Positions 41,882 through 50,514 of a DNA stretch of 64,000 nucleotides are shown piece by piece. Origin of the DNA: Burkholderia sp. Leaf177 (lineage in GTDB: Bacteria > Pseudomonadota > Gammaproteobacteria > Burkholderiales > Burkholderiaceae); NCBI RefSeq assembly GCF_001424345.1, contig NZ_LMPF01000023.1, positions 653,984 to 717,983 of the forward strand. Direction: 5' to 3'. The notes under the pieces are model-generated. The model had not been told where the DNA came from, made no database searches, and saw nothing but the letters and a program-made list of their open reading frames with translations. The stretch's first letter is position 1, and each line of letters starts with the position of its first letter. The position numbers and the translations under genes were made by a program.

Positions 41882-44110
41882 TCAAACCATCGTTTTCGGC
41901 ATGACCTTGTCGAGCGTTATCGGCAGATCGCGCACGCGCACGCCGGTTGCGTGATACACGGCATTCGCAATCGCGCCCGCCACGCCCGTAATGCCGATCT
42001 CGCCGATACCTCTCACGCCCAGCGAATTGATATGCGGATCGGCCTGGCCGAGCACGGTGATATCGATTGCGTTGATATCGGCGTTCACCGGCACGTGGTA
42101 TTCCGCGAGATTGGCGTTCGTGTAGCGGCCGTAGCGCGGATCGAGTTCGCTTTTCTCCGTCAGCGCCGAGCCAATGCCCCACACCACGCCGCCCATCAAC
42201 TGGCTGTGCGCGGTTTTTTCGTTGAGCAGATTGCCGACGTCGTAGACGCTCACCACGCGTGCAACGCGGATTGTGCCGAGATCGGCATCGACGTGCACTT
42301 CCGCGAACACCGCGCCGAACGAGTGGAACGCGTACTCCTTTTTCTCGTCGCCGGGCTTGACGGTCGCCGTCGCTTCGATCGGCTTGCCGCCGTTTCTTGC
42401 AATGATCGCCGCCGCCGGATCGCGCTTCGACGGATCTGCCCGGCTGATCACCCAGCCGTTGTTGACGGTCACGTCATCGGGCGATGCGCCGCTCAACGGC
42501 GAAGCCGAATCCGCAAGGGTCATCGCGATCAACTTGCCGCGAACCTGCGATGCCGCTTCGCGAACCGCCGGCGATACGCTCGCCGCCGATTGCGATCCGC
42601 CCGATACCGGCGCTTTCGGCAACGACGAATCGCCGAGCGCGAAGGTCACCATTTCCATCGGAAAGCCGAGGGCATCGGCGGCGACCTGGGTCATCACGGT
42701 GAACGTGCCGGTGCCGAGATCCTGCGTGCCCGATGCCGCCATTGCCGTGCCATCCGGCAAGATGCGCACGACCGCCGACGCCTCGCTGCGATTCGCCGGA
42801 TACGTTGCCGTTGCCATGCCCCAGCCAATCAGCGTGTTGCCCTCGCGCATGGAACGCGGTTTTGGATTGCGCCGCGACCAGCCGAATTTCGCCGCGCCTT
42901 TTTCGTAGCATTCGCGCAGCGATTTCTCCGACCACGGCTTTTTCTCTTGCGGTTCCATGTCGGCGTAGTTCTTCAGGCGGAACGCGAGCGGGTCCATGTT
43001 CAGCTGGTACGCCATTTCGTCCATCGCGGATTCGAGCGCGAACGAACCGCTCGTTTCGCCCGGCGCGCGCATGAAGGTCGGTGTGCCGACATCGAGTTTC
43101 ACGAGCCTGTGCGTGGTCGCCTGGTTCGGCGTGGCGTACAACATGCGCGTGAGAATGGCCGAGCTTTCGTTCCAGTCCTCGAACGTCGATGTCGTCGATA
43201 TCACGTCGTGGCGCATGCCGGTCAACGTGCCGTCATCGCGTGCGGCAACCTGGAAATGCTGTTCGGTGAACGGCCGGTTGCCGACCATGCCGAACATGTG
43301 CGGGCGTTCCAGCACGAGTCGCACGGGCCTTCCGGTTTGCTTCGCGGCCATCGCGGCGAGCACGACGTGCGACCAAGCCGATCCTTTGCAGCCAAATCCG
43401 CCGCCAACGAAAGGGCAGATCACGCGAACGTTGTCTTCGCTGATGCCGAGCGTTTTCGCCACCGCGCTGCGTTCGCCGGAAACACCCTGGGTTGCATCGT
43501 AGAGCGTGAGTTTCGGGCCGTCCCAGCGCGCCAGGGTTGCGTGCGGTTCCATTGGATTGTGATGCTCGTTCGGCGTGGTGTAGACCACATCGAGCCGGGT
43601 TGGGCCTTGCCTCAAGCCTGCCGCGACATCGCCGCGTTGTGTATCGATTGGCCGGCCCATCATCTTTTCCGGCCGGTACGCGCTGGATTTCGCGCGCTGG
43701 TAGTCGGCGTTGGGCGTTGCGGCTTCGTACTTCACCGATGCCTGCAATTTGCGCGCGCCGTCGGTTGCGCGTTCGAGCGTGTCGGCCACGACGACCGCGA
43801 TCGGCTCGTTGTTGTAGCGCACTTCGTCCGTCTGCAACAACGATAACCGGCGCACCGCTGGCGGCGACGCATCGGGCTTGCCGCCATTGGGCAAACGCAT
43901 CGCGGTTTCGTGCGTCATCACGAGCAGCACGCCGGGCATGGACTGCACGCGGGCGGTGTCCATCGATACAACCCGGCCGCGCGCAATCGTGCTCATCACG
44001 AGCACCGCATGCGCGAGCTTGGCTTCGGGGTTATCGGCGGAATACCGGGCTTGGCCGGTAACTTTTAGAAGACCGTCGGTGCGATCGAGCGGTTGTCCAA
44101 GAACACTCAT
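41882..44110 (-). CDS. paoC: Periplasmic aldehyde oxidoreductase, molybdenum-binding subunit
   Basis: A 742-residue large subunit of the xanthine oxidase family, close in length to PaoC (732). It begins with the small Ald_Xan_dh_C domain (QARYSADNPEAKLAHAVLV) and has the cofactor segments GGGFGCKGS and GGSQSAASVSPAVREAA. The active-site glutamate is Glu704 in RGIGEIGITG. It binds molybdopterin cytosine dinucleotide and oxidises aldehydes to acids. Export happens with PaoA through Tat. It overlaps the paoB stop by ATGA (44107-44110). A much longer frame runs upstream to 45166 but only through the other subunits. Confidence 0.93.
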   Translation of the reverse strand: MSVLGQPLDRTDGLLKVTGQARYSADNPEAKLAHAVLVMSTIARGRVVSMDTARVQSMPGVLLVMTHETAMRLPNGGKPDASPPAVRRLSLLQTDEVRYNNEPIAVVVADTLERATDGARKLQASVKYEAATPNADYQRAKSSAYRPEKMMGRPIDTQRGDVAAGLRQGPTRLDVVYTTPNEHHNPMEPHATLARWDGPKLTLYDATQGVSGERSAVAKTLGISEDNVRVICPFVGGGFGCKGSAWSHVVLAAMAAKQTGRPVRLVLERPHMFGMVGNRPFTEQHFQVAARDDGTLTGMRHDVISTTSTFEDWNESSAILTRMLYATPNQATTHRLVKLDVGTPTFMRAPGETSGSFALESAMDEMAYQLNMDPLAFRLKNYADMEPQEKKPWSEKSLRECYEKGAAKFGWSRRNPKPRSMREGNTLIGWGMATATYPANRSEASAVVRILPDGTAMAASGTQDLGTGTFTVMTQVAADALGFPMEMVTFALGDSSLPKAPVSGGSQSAASVSPAVREAASQVRGKLIAMTLADSASPLSGASPDDVTVNNGWVISRADPSKRDPAAAIIARNGGKPIEATATVKPGDEKKEYAFHSFGAVFAEVHVDADLGTIRVARVVSVYDVGNLLNEKTAHSQLMGGVVWGIGSALTEKSELDPRYGRYTNANLAEYHVPVNADINAIDITVLGQADPHINSLGVRGIGEIGITGVAGAIANAVYHATGVRVRDLPITLDKVMPKTMV

Positions 44111-45096
44111 GCCATACCTCCAGCGGTGGAAACCGCGCGGATGATCGCGCGTTGAGCCAGCTCGATCTTGAAGCTGTTTTCGCGATAACCCCTGGCATCG
44201 CGCACGGCGAGCGCCGCGGCACGTTGCAAGGTCTCGTGCGATAAAGGCTTGCCCACGAGCATCTGTTCCGTTGCCATCGCGCGCCAAGGTTTGTGGGCGA
44301 CGCCGCCCAACGCAATGCGCGCCGTTTTCACCGTGTTGCCGTCCATCTGCAACGCGGCCGCAACCGAAACCAGCGCGAACGCGTAACTCGCGCGGTCGCG
44401 CACTTTCAGATAATGCGAATGCTCGGCGAACAAGGGCGGCGGCAGATCCACCGATGTAATCAGTTCGCCCGGTTTCAGCGTGGTATCGACTTCCGGATGT
44501 TCCCCTGGCAACCGATGAAACTCCGCGAACGGAATCGCGCGTTCGCCTTGCGGACCATTCACGCGCACGACGGCATCGAGCGCGGCGAGGGCCACGTTCA
44601 TATCGGAGGGATTCGTCGCGATGCACTGGTCGCTCGCACCGAGAATCGCGTGAATGCGATTGTTGCCTTCCAGCGCCGCGCAACCGCTGCCCGGCGTGCG
44701 CTTGTTGCATTGCTGGAAGCCGGTGTCGTAAAAATAATAGCAGCGCGTGCGTTGCATCAGGTTGCCGCCGACGGTTGCCATGTTGCGCAATTGCGCCGAT
44801 GCACCCGCCAGAAACGCCTCCGACAAAAGCGGATAACGCCCGCGAATCCATGCGTGATTCGCGGCGTCGCTGTTGCGAACCAATGCGCCAATACGCAAGC
44901 CGCCATCGGGTAGCGAAGTCACGGCGCCGAGACCGTCGATATGCGTGATATCGACGAGTTTCGACGGCCTTGCAACGCCGCCTTTCATGAGGTCGAGCAG
45001 ATTTGTTCCGCCGCCGATAAACGCAACGCCCGGCTGCTGGGCAGCCTTGATTGCCGCGCTGACATCGGTGGCGCGTTCGTAGGAAATGGCATCCAT
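44107..45096 (-). CDS. paoB: Periplasmic aldehyde oxidoreductase, FAD-binding subunit
   Basis: A 329-residue medium subunit. The FAD motif FIGGGTNLLDLMKGG is at residues 26-40 and AQLRNMATVGGNLMQ at 101-115. As in E. coli PaoB it has an extra four-cysteine insert (Cys119, Cys130, Cys139, Cys158) for a [4Fe-4S] cluster, which ordinary xanthine dehydrogenase FAD subunits lack. It passes electrons between PaoC and the iron-sulfur subunit. It starts 9 bases after the paoA stop and overlaps paoC by four bases. Confidence 0.93.
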   Translation of the reverse strand: MDAISYERATDVSAAIKAAQQPGVAFIGGGTNLLDLMKGGVARPSKLVDITHIDGLGAVTSLPDGGLRIGALVRNSDAANHAWIRGRYPLLSEAFLAGASAQLRNMATVGGNLMQRTRCYYFYDTGFQQCNKRTPGSGCAALEGNNRIHAILGASDQCIATNPSDMNVALAALDAVVRVNGPQGERAIPFAEFHRLPGEHPEVDTTLKPGELITSVDLPPPLFAEHSHYLKVRDRASYAFALVSVAAALQMDGNTVKTARIALGGVAHKPWRAMATEQMLVGKPLSHETLQRAAALAVRDARGYRENSFKIELAQRAIIRAVSTAGGMA

Positions 45097-45105
45097 GTCG
45101 CGCTC

Positions 45106-45807
45106 CTATGCCTTGGTGATGGAAATGGCTTTCACCGCCGAGACAATGTTCGGATACGCGCCACATCGGCAGATGTTGCCGCTCATGCGTTCGCGGATTT
45201 CGTCGTCGGAGAGTTGGGGCGGGCGGAAGCGGACATCGGCGGTGGCGGCGCTGGCATCGCCGGCACGGAATTCATCGAGCAAAGCCGTGGCCGAACACAG
45301 TTGCCCGGGCGTACAGAAACCGCACTGAAAGGCATCGTGCTCGATGAAAGCCGCCTGTATGGGGCTCAGCGTTTGCGCCGTTGCCAATCCTTCGACTGTC
45401 GTGATCGATTCGCCTTCGTGCATGACGGCAAGCGTGAGGCATGAGTTGATGCGGCGGCCGTTGGCGATCACCGTGCATGCGCCGCATTGCCCGCGGTCGC
45501 AGCCTTTTTTTGTTCCGGTGAGGCTCGCGTATTCGCGAAGGGCATCGAGCAGCGTGGTGCGCGCCTCGAGCTGCATTTCGTAAGGATGACCATTGATGAT
45601 CAGCTTCACGGGCATCAACGGAGCGGCTGCGCTTGGATTGGTAGATGGCACAGGCGCTTCGGCGCTTGCCGGTTGCTGCTGCGCATGTGCCAGCGGAGCG
45701 GTGGACACAGCCGCGGCCGCTGCGGCGGATTGCAAGAAGCGGCGCCGTGAAGGTTTGGCGATATCTGGATCTGGAGAAGACGTGGTGCTGTCGGTCGTGT
45801 GGGGCAT
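45106..45807 (-). CDS. paoA: Periplasmic aldehyde oxidoreductase, 2Fe-2S subunit with Tat signal
   Basis: A 233-residue small subunit. A twin-arginine signal (SRRRFLQSAA, residues 20-29, with AHA cleavage site) exports the whole complex as a folded unit. The plant-type [2Fe-2S] motif CDRGQCGACT with a later Cys, and the second motif CGFCTPGQ with CRCG, are complete. The frame opens at 45855; I chose ATG 45807, with GAGGAG somewhat far upstream (13 bases). It heads the paoABC operon. Confidence 0.92.
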   Translation of the reverse strand: MPHTTDSTTSSPDPDIAKPSRRRFLQSAAAAAAVSTAPLAHAQQQPASAEAPVPSTNPSAAAPLMPVKLIINGHPYEMQLEARTTLLDALREYASLTGTKKGCDRGQCGACTVIANGRRINSCLTLAVMHEGESITTVEGLATAQTLSPIQAAFIEHDAFQCGFCTPGQLCSATALLDEFRAGDASAATADVRFRPPQLSDDEIRERMSGNICRCGAYPNIVSAVKAISITKA

Positions 45808-46080
45808 GGCGATGTGAAGCTCCTCGCTGAGTCGGTCGGCGTTGGCTCGACGCACTCAATGTCGTGATGCGTCTGGCTAACAGCGGTGCTGTCCGCATTC
45901 GCCTTGCGGCAGGTGGAAGACAAATGGAGACAAAGGCAGTGAGCAAGTCCGGTGCCATCGGCGTGCGCCGCGCTGCGGCGGGGCACGGCTCGAACAATTG
46001 CAGGTAAGGGCTACATTCAACGGTAAAACACACGAGGTGTTAACTGGCTGCTTTCCCGGACGACCATCTCGAAAATTGTC
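45808..46080. other. Divergent intergenic region between paoA and mqsR
   Basis: Holds the paoABC promoter on the minus strand. No gene or clear regulatory site is seen. Confidence 0.35.
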
Positions 46081-46102
46081 TATACTAACCAAGTAGGTTA
46101 GT
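46081..46102 (+). promoter_or_regulatory. mqsRA promoter -10 and MqsA operator
   Basis: -10 box TATACT (46081-46086) overlaps a perfect dyad ACTAACC-AAGTA-GGTTAGT (46084-46102). The core AACC-N5-GGTT differs by one base from the known E. coli MqsA site AACCT-N3-AGGTT. It ends eight bases before the mqsR ATG, so the leader is very short and antitoxin binding would block transcription. Confidence 0.7.
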
Positions 46103-46110
46103 GTGAGCGG

Positions 46111-46413
46111 ATGGAGAAAAGCGTCCCTCACTGCCGGCTTTCTATTGTTTTTGCCCTCATCGAAGCGGGCCAAGTGCGCTCGACCGCGTCCGCGCTTGGC
46201 GGCGCTGCAGCGCTGGGCTTCGATTTCGACGAGATGATGCGAGTGGTTAAAGCGTTGATGCCAAGTGACTTCTATAAAAGCATGACGACGTATGCCGATC
46301 ACCGCGTCTGGCAAGACGTTTATCAACCAACCACATCCGCCGGACCGGTCTATTTGAAACTGACGGTTATCGATGACGTCCTTGTGGTGTCCTTCAAGGA
46401 GCTAGGAGCATGA
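46111..46413 (+). CDS. mqsR: MqsR family mRNA interferase toxin
   Basis: A 100-residue RelE-fold ribonuclease that cuts mRNA, known to prefer GCU in E. coli. The residues Lys56, Gln68, Tyr81 and Lys96 are all present at exactly the E. coli positions, so the toxin should be active. It is encoded before its antitoxin, as in E. coli, and overlaps it by ATGA. The promoter and operator lie directly upstream. Only a weak ribosome site (GAGCGG) is seen, which would keep toxin synthesis low. Confidence 0.93.
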   Translation: MEKSVPHCRLSIVFALIEAGQVRSTASALGGAAALGFDFDEMMRVVKALMPSDFYKSMTTYADHRVWQDVYQPTTSAGPVYLKLTVIDDVLVVSFKELGA

Positions 46414-46811
46414 AGTGTCCGGTCTGCGGCGCAGCAGCACTTAAGCGCGACACACGCGATCTGCCGTATTCGTACAAAGGCGAGTCGACAATGATTCCCG
46501 ACGTAACCGGTGACTTTTGCCCGGCTTGCAGCGAGGCAATTTTCGATTCATCCGAGTCTTCACGGATCAATGCGGCGATGCTGGAGTTCAACAAACAGGT
46601 GAACGCGACTATCGTCGATCCAGCGTTTATTGCGAGCGTCCGAAAGAAGCTTGCGCTCGACCAGCGCGAAGCGGCCGAGATATTCGGCGGCGGCGTCAAT
46701 GCTTTTTCCCGATACGAAAATGGCAAAACAAGGCCGCCATTGGCGCTCGTCAAGCTGCTGAAACTGCTCGATCACCATCCCGATCTTTTAGAAGAAGTCA
46801 GAGCGGCATGA
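46410..46811 (+). CDS. mqsA: MqsA antitoxin
   Basis: A 133-residue antitoxin. The N-terminal zinc domain has Cys3, Cys6, Cys37 and Cys40, and the C-terminal XRE domain has Asn97 and Arg101 (NAFSRYENG), matching the DNA-contact residues of E. coli MqsA in number. It neutralises MqsR and represses the operon through the dyad at 46084-46102. AGGAGC precedes the ATG inside mqsR. A hairpin follows. Confidence 0.94.
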   Translation: MKCPVCGAAALKRDTRDLPYSYKGESTMIPDVTGDFCPACSEAIFDSSESSRINAAMLEFNKQVNATIVDPAFIASVRKKLALDQREAAEIFGGGVNAFSRYENGKTRPPLALVKLLKLLDHHPDLLEEVRAA

Positions 46812-46823
46812 GCTGAAACGCAA

Positions 46824-46847
46824 ACTGCCGCCCAAGGGCGGCAGTTC
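46824..46847. terminator. Hairpin between convergent mqsA and the solute-binding protein gene
   Basis: Perfect 11-base stem AACTGCCGCCC/GGGCGGCAGTT with a two-base loop centre. U-rich only on the minus strand (UUUGCGUUU), so it best serves the minus gene. Confidence 0.6.
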
Positions 46848-46869
46848 AAAAAATCAACCTCAAGCCAGC

Positions 46870-47670
46870 TTACAGATCGCTCGGATACGGCGCTTTCAAC
46901 CACTTCGTGGACAGCTTGTTCAACGTGCCATCGTTCTTGGCTTTCAGCACGGCTGCATCGACTTCCTTCAACAGGCGTGTCTCGCCCTTGTTCACCGCCA
47001 CATGATCGGGCGAGCTGAATAGCTGGAACTTCTGCTCCGGCGCGATCGGCGGATTACGCGCGATGATCGTTGCGCCGACATCATTACCCACCACCATCAA
47101 CTGAACCTGGCCCGACAAGAACGCCGAAATTGCGCCGTTGGGGTCATCGAAACGCTTGATGGTCGCATCGGGCGGCGCGACCTTCGTCACGCTCAAGTCT
47201 TCCAGCGTGCCGCGTGCAACGGAAATCGTCTTGCCCGCCAGATCCTTTTCGCTCTTGACGGGCAGCGACTTCGGTCCGAACACCGCCAGGTAATACGGCG
47301 CATACGGCCGCGAAAAATCGAGGACCTTGTCGCGCTCGGGCGTCTGACCCACGCTCAGCAGAACGTCGGCTTTGCCCGTCGCAATGTACGCCATGCGGTT
47401 TTCGCCGGTAATGGGCACGAGCTCGACCTTGACCTTCATCGCTTTCGCCAGATAGTCGGCCATTTCAATGTCATACCCTTGCGGCTTCATATCCGGCCCG
47501 ATGGACCCGAACGGCGGGTAATCCATGAACACGCCGACCCGTACGACGCCGCTTTTCTGCACGGTATCGAGGGCGTCGGCATAGGCGAACGAGGCAGCGC
47601 CGGCGAGCGGCGCGGCGAAAGCGGCGGCCACGAAAATGCGCCGGGCGAGGCGTGAAAGACGAAGGGTCAT
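46870..47670 (-). CDS. Amino acid ABC transporter type solute-binding protein
   Basis: A 266-residue periplasmic protein of SBP family 3. It has a signal peptide (cut after FAYA near residue 33), then DALDTVQKSGVVRVGVFMDYPPFGSIGPDMKPQGYDIEMADYLAKAM over residues 33-80, the family signature. The open frame upstream of ATG 47670 is not used. No permease or ATPase genes are beside it, so it is an orphan or serves a distant transporter. Ligand probably an amino acid. Confidence 0.9.
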   Translation of the reverse strand: MTLRLSRLARRIFVAAAFAAPLAGAASFAYADALDTVQKSGVVRVGVFMDYPPFGSIGPDMKPQGYDIEMADYLAKAMKVKVELVPITGENRMAYIATGKADVLLSVGQTPERDKVLDFSRPYAPYYLAVFGPKSLPVKSEKDLAGKTISVARGTLEDLSVTKVAPPDATIKRFDDPNGAISAFLSGQVQLMVVGNDVGATIIARNPPIAPEQKFQLFSSPDHVAVNKGETRLLKEVDAAVLKAKNDGTLNKLSTKWLKAPYPSDL

Positions 47671-47814
47671 GATGGTGGCCTTGAGCAGAGGTCGAAAATC
47701 TGTTGGATCGCGATTCGAATGATCGCGGACATGAATGGACTGTAGGGAGGCCAAAATCCCGTAACAATCGAAATCTGCTCATGCCAGCCATGACGGCCAA
47801 GCATGGCTCGCACT

Positions 47815-48351
47815 TCACTTCACGAGCGCGAGGACGTCCTTGAAGCGCGGATGACGGCAGCTTTCGAGCCAGCCGAAAATCGCCGTTTCGGCCGTGGTGG
47901 GAAACGCGCCTTCGTGCTGTGCTCTTGCTAGCGCGATTGCCTTATTCTCCGGCGCGCGTGAACCGGTGGCATCGGCGATGAGTTCCACCGTGTAGCCGAG
48001 TTTCAGCAAACCGCGCACGGTCAGCAGCACGCAGACGTGCGACTCGCAACCGGCCACGAACAGAACCGTGTCCTTCGACGGCAACGCGGCGACGAAATCC
48101 GGACAGAGGGTGGCATCGAAGGTATGTTTTTCGATTACACGATGCCGCTCGCCAATCAAGCCGTCCACCGTTGCCCCCAGTCCGCGCGGATTCTGTTCCG
48201 TGAAAAGCACGGGGATATCCAGCAAATCCGCGGCGGCGATCAGCGCGGCGCAACGCCGGAACACGTGTTCCGCGCCGTCGATATGTGGCATCAGTTTCGC
48301 CTGCATATCGACCACGATCAGCATCTGGTCAGGCTCGCCGTCAGGCTTCAC
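47815..48351 (-). CDS. Isochorismatase-family cysteine hydrolase
   Basis: A 178-residue hydrolase. Asp15 (IVVDMQ), a mid Lys (EKHTFDA), and Cys in VAGCESHVCVLLT form the usual Asp-Lys-Cys triad of this family, which cleaves amides such as nicotinamide or carbamoyl groups. The exact substrate is unknown; the type resembles YcaC-like hydrolases. The GTG start at 48351 overlaps the 3' end of the GNAT gene by 11 bases; an ATG at 48324 is possible. Translational coupling is likely. Confidence 0.85.
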   Translation of the reverse strand: MKPDGEPDQMLIVVDMQAKLMPHIDGAEHVFRRCAALIAAADLLDIPVLFTEQNPRGLGATVDGLIGERHRVIEKHTFDATLCPDFVAALPSKDTVLFVAGCESHVCVLLTVRGLLKLGYTVELIADATGSRAPENKAIALARAQHEGAFPTTAETAIFGWLESCRHPRFKDVLALVK

Positions 48352-49663
48352 TTTCCATGATCCGGTCGATCAAGCGCGCGTTTTCGCCCGCCGATCCTAT
48401 GCCTTCGTGCTTCGCCATCGGTATGAAAAAGTGCGTCTTCACGTTCGGCAGGTCGGCGGTTTCGAGCCAGCCGGTCAGATGCTGCGAGAGGCGCCGCGCG
48501 GGGACATCGAGTTCCTCGCGCAAGGCTGGCGGCAGTTGCTCCAGATAGCGCGCTTCGGTTTGATACGGCTCGGGCGCGACACACAAAGCGTCGGGGCGCC
48601 CGTCCGGATCGGCCGGCAGGCGTTCGAGCGCCTCGCGCAGGAGCGCAACGCCCAGACCTTCGCCGCGCCACGGCTTGCGCACTTCCCATGTGCCGATAAA
48701 CACCACCCGGTGCGTATTGAACACCGAGCAAAGACGCTCGGGCCCAAGCGCTTCGGTCGCGGCGAGCGCAAGCGACAGCATCTCGCCGGAATACGTGTCC
48801 AGCACATAGACGAGGTCGGCGCTGCTTTGAATCGGCGGCACTTTCACGAGTTTCAACTCGACGGCAGCCGCCACGATATCCGTGCCCGCCTCGTGAAAAA
48901 CGGCGAAAGCGGTGCCGAGGCGTTCGTCGTCGACCTGGGGATATTCATGGCGATACGTCATGGTCAGCAGGAACGGGCCGATCTTTTCCCCGACTTTCTC
49001 GCGATAGGCAAGCGGCTTGTCCACGTCGTAATCGCTCGTGCCTTCGAGCCCGTACGGATCGTAATCCTGCGCGGCGGTGTCGCTCGGCGCGCGCAAGGCA
49101 CCGACGGCAGCGGCAGGCCGACGGGATTTCGGCACGAGGTCTTCGGGCAAACCTTCCCAGCTCAGCCGGAGAAATTCGCGGCCGCCGCGGTAATGCGTTT
49201 CGAAAAGCGATGCGACCGGCGCGCTCGAAAACGGCGCGAGAATCCGCTCGGCGGATTCCATTGCACGATCCATGAGCTGGTCGGCTTCGTCCGCGTCGGG
49301 CATGTGGCGGATGGTGTCGTCGGCGGATCCGCTTTCTGCCGCGTGTTGCTGCCGCGCCAGTTCGAGCCATTGGTCAGCGGCGCGTTCGGCCAGGAAACCC
49401 GCTGCAATCTGGGCGCCGGACAGCACGATCGACTTGCCGGTTTCTCCGAGCGGGAAAACGTACTCGTCGGTCATGACATCCGCGACGCTCACATTTTTGT
49501 AATCCGTACGAGGCGAAGGTGCGCCCGCGGTTGGGTCGTATCGTTCATGCGAAAGCACGTGGGCGGCAAGATCCGCGGCGCCGGGTGCAGCGTTGGGACT
49601 GGCGGCCGTCGCGAATGCGGAGGCGCCAGTGGGGAGCAGAGCCAGCAGGGAAACGTGCTTCAT
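48341..49663 (-). CDS. GNAT-domain protein with signal-like N-terminus
   Basis: A 440-residue protein. Residues about 300-370 hold a GNAT acetyl-CoA-binding pattern (FIGTWEVRKPWRGEGLGVALLREAL). The first 25 residues (MKHVSLLALLPTGASAFATA) look like a signal peptide, unusual for an enzyme that needs acetyl-CoA. The middle part has no family I recognise. GGAG nine bases upstream supports ATG 49663 over the ATG three codons earlier. Its end overlaps the isochorismatase-like gene. The function is unclear. Confidence 0.65.
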   Translation of the reverse strand: MKHVSLLALLPTGASAFATAASPNAAPGAADLAAHVLSHERYDPTAGAPSPRTDYKNVSVADVMTDEYVFPLGETGKSIVLSGAQIAAGFLAERAADQWLELARQQHAAESGSADDTIRHMPDADEADQLMDRAMESAERILAPFSSAPVASLFETHYRGGREFLRLSWEGLPEDLVPKSRRPAAAVGALRAPSDTAAQDYDPYGLEGTSDYDVDKPLAYREKVGEKIGPFLLTMTYRHEYPQVDDERLGTAFAVFHEAGTDIVAAAVELKLVKVPPIQSSADLVYVLDTYSGEMLSLALAATEALGPERLCSVFNTHRVVFIGTWEVRKPWRGEGLGVALLREALERLPADPDGRPDALCVAPEPYQTEARYLEQLPPALREELDVPARRLSQHLTGWLETADLPNVKTHFFIPMAKHEGIGSAGENARLIDRIMESEA

Positions 49664-49821
49664 GAATGCCATCTCCGTCTCGTGAGGGTGTCATCGTAGC
49701 AAAACCAGTGCTTTTTGCCGCGGTCGCCTGCGGTTCGGCGCGAGAGTTGCTACATCTGGACCTATTGGTACGACCGTTGTCATTGCCCGGCAAAGTGCCG
49801 ACCAGCTTACAGGGAGCCGCG

Positions 49822-50289
49822 ATGAACCGCCTTATGAGCAACTCTAATGATGAAGCGCATGACAGGGAAGCGTTGCCGGCCGAACGTGGCGAGCACGGCG
49901 AAGCCATTCACGAAGGCGGCTGCGCGTGCGGTGCATGGCGCTTCGTGGTTTCGTCGGAACCCGATCGCATCGGGCTGTGCCATTGCATGACATGCCGCAA
50001 GGTGCATGGCTCGGCGTTCGGCGCGTACGCAGTTTATCTCGCGGAGCAAGTCAGCATGTCGGGCGCGACGCGTGCCTGGCAAAGTTCCGCCGATGGCCGC
50101 CGCCACTTCTGCGCGGTGTGCGGGTCGGTGGCGTACATGGCGTTTGTAAATAATGACGAGATCGAACTGCCAATCGGCGCTTTCGATGAAACCGGCTTCC
50201 TCGAGCCGACTTACGAGCTGTTCTGCGTGCATCGCGAGCCATGGTTATCCGCCGATGGCCGGCGCGAATATCCCGAGGACCGGCCCTGA
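49822..50289 (+). CDS. GFA family (glutathione-dependent formaldehyde-activating enzyme-like) protein
   Basis: A 155-residue zinc protein. The cysteine pattern is complete: GGCACGAW, LCHCMTCRKVHG, and FCAVCGS, binding two zinc ions in GFA relatives. True GFA activity is disputed, and most members are of unknown substrate. AGGGAGCC supports ATG 49822, although the frame is open earlier. The N-terminal 35 residues are a hydrophilic extension. It precedes the peptidase genes on the same strand by 225 bases. Confidence 0.85.
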   Translation: MNRLMSNSNDEAHDREALPAERGEHGEAIHEGGCACGAWRFVVSSEPDRIGLCHCMTCRKVHGSAFGAYAVYLAEQVSMSGATRAWQSSADGRRHFCAVCGSVAYMAFVNNDEIELPIGAFDETGFLEPTYELFCVHREPWLSADGRREYPEDRP

Positions 50290-50514
50290 ACCCGTCCTTC
50301 CTCAAGCCGGAATTGCCCTCGCATGACGCGTCCTGCGGTTGATCCTTGCCGTGGAAGGCAATCGTTTGCCGCGCCGGAACTGCGGGAACCCTCGCATGTC
50401 GGAAGAAAGCTTTCTGCAAATCACGCGCTTCAATTACGCAAAGCCGCATTTCAAGTCATCTCGAACGCCCATTCCCGCGACACGAATTTTGCAACAACAA
50501 GGAGCCCGAGCACC

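Noticed and set aside
41951..43846. 631-codon plus-strand open frame
   Set aside because: It is antisense to paoC; Arg/His-rich composition and lack of a ribosome site mark it as a GC-driven shadow.
44111..45166. N-terminal extension of paoC to a 1094-residue protein
   Set aside because: The extension is an alternative frame through paoB and paoA; family length and the ATGA overlap fix the start at 44110.
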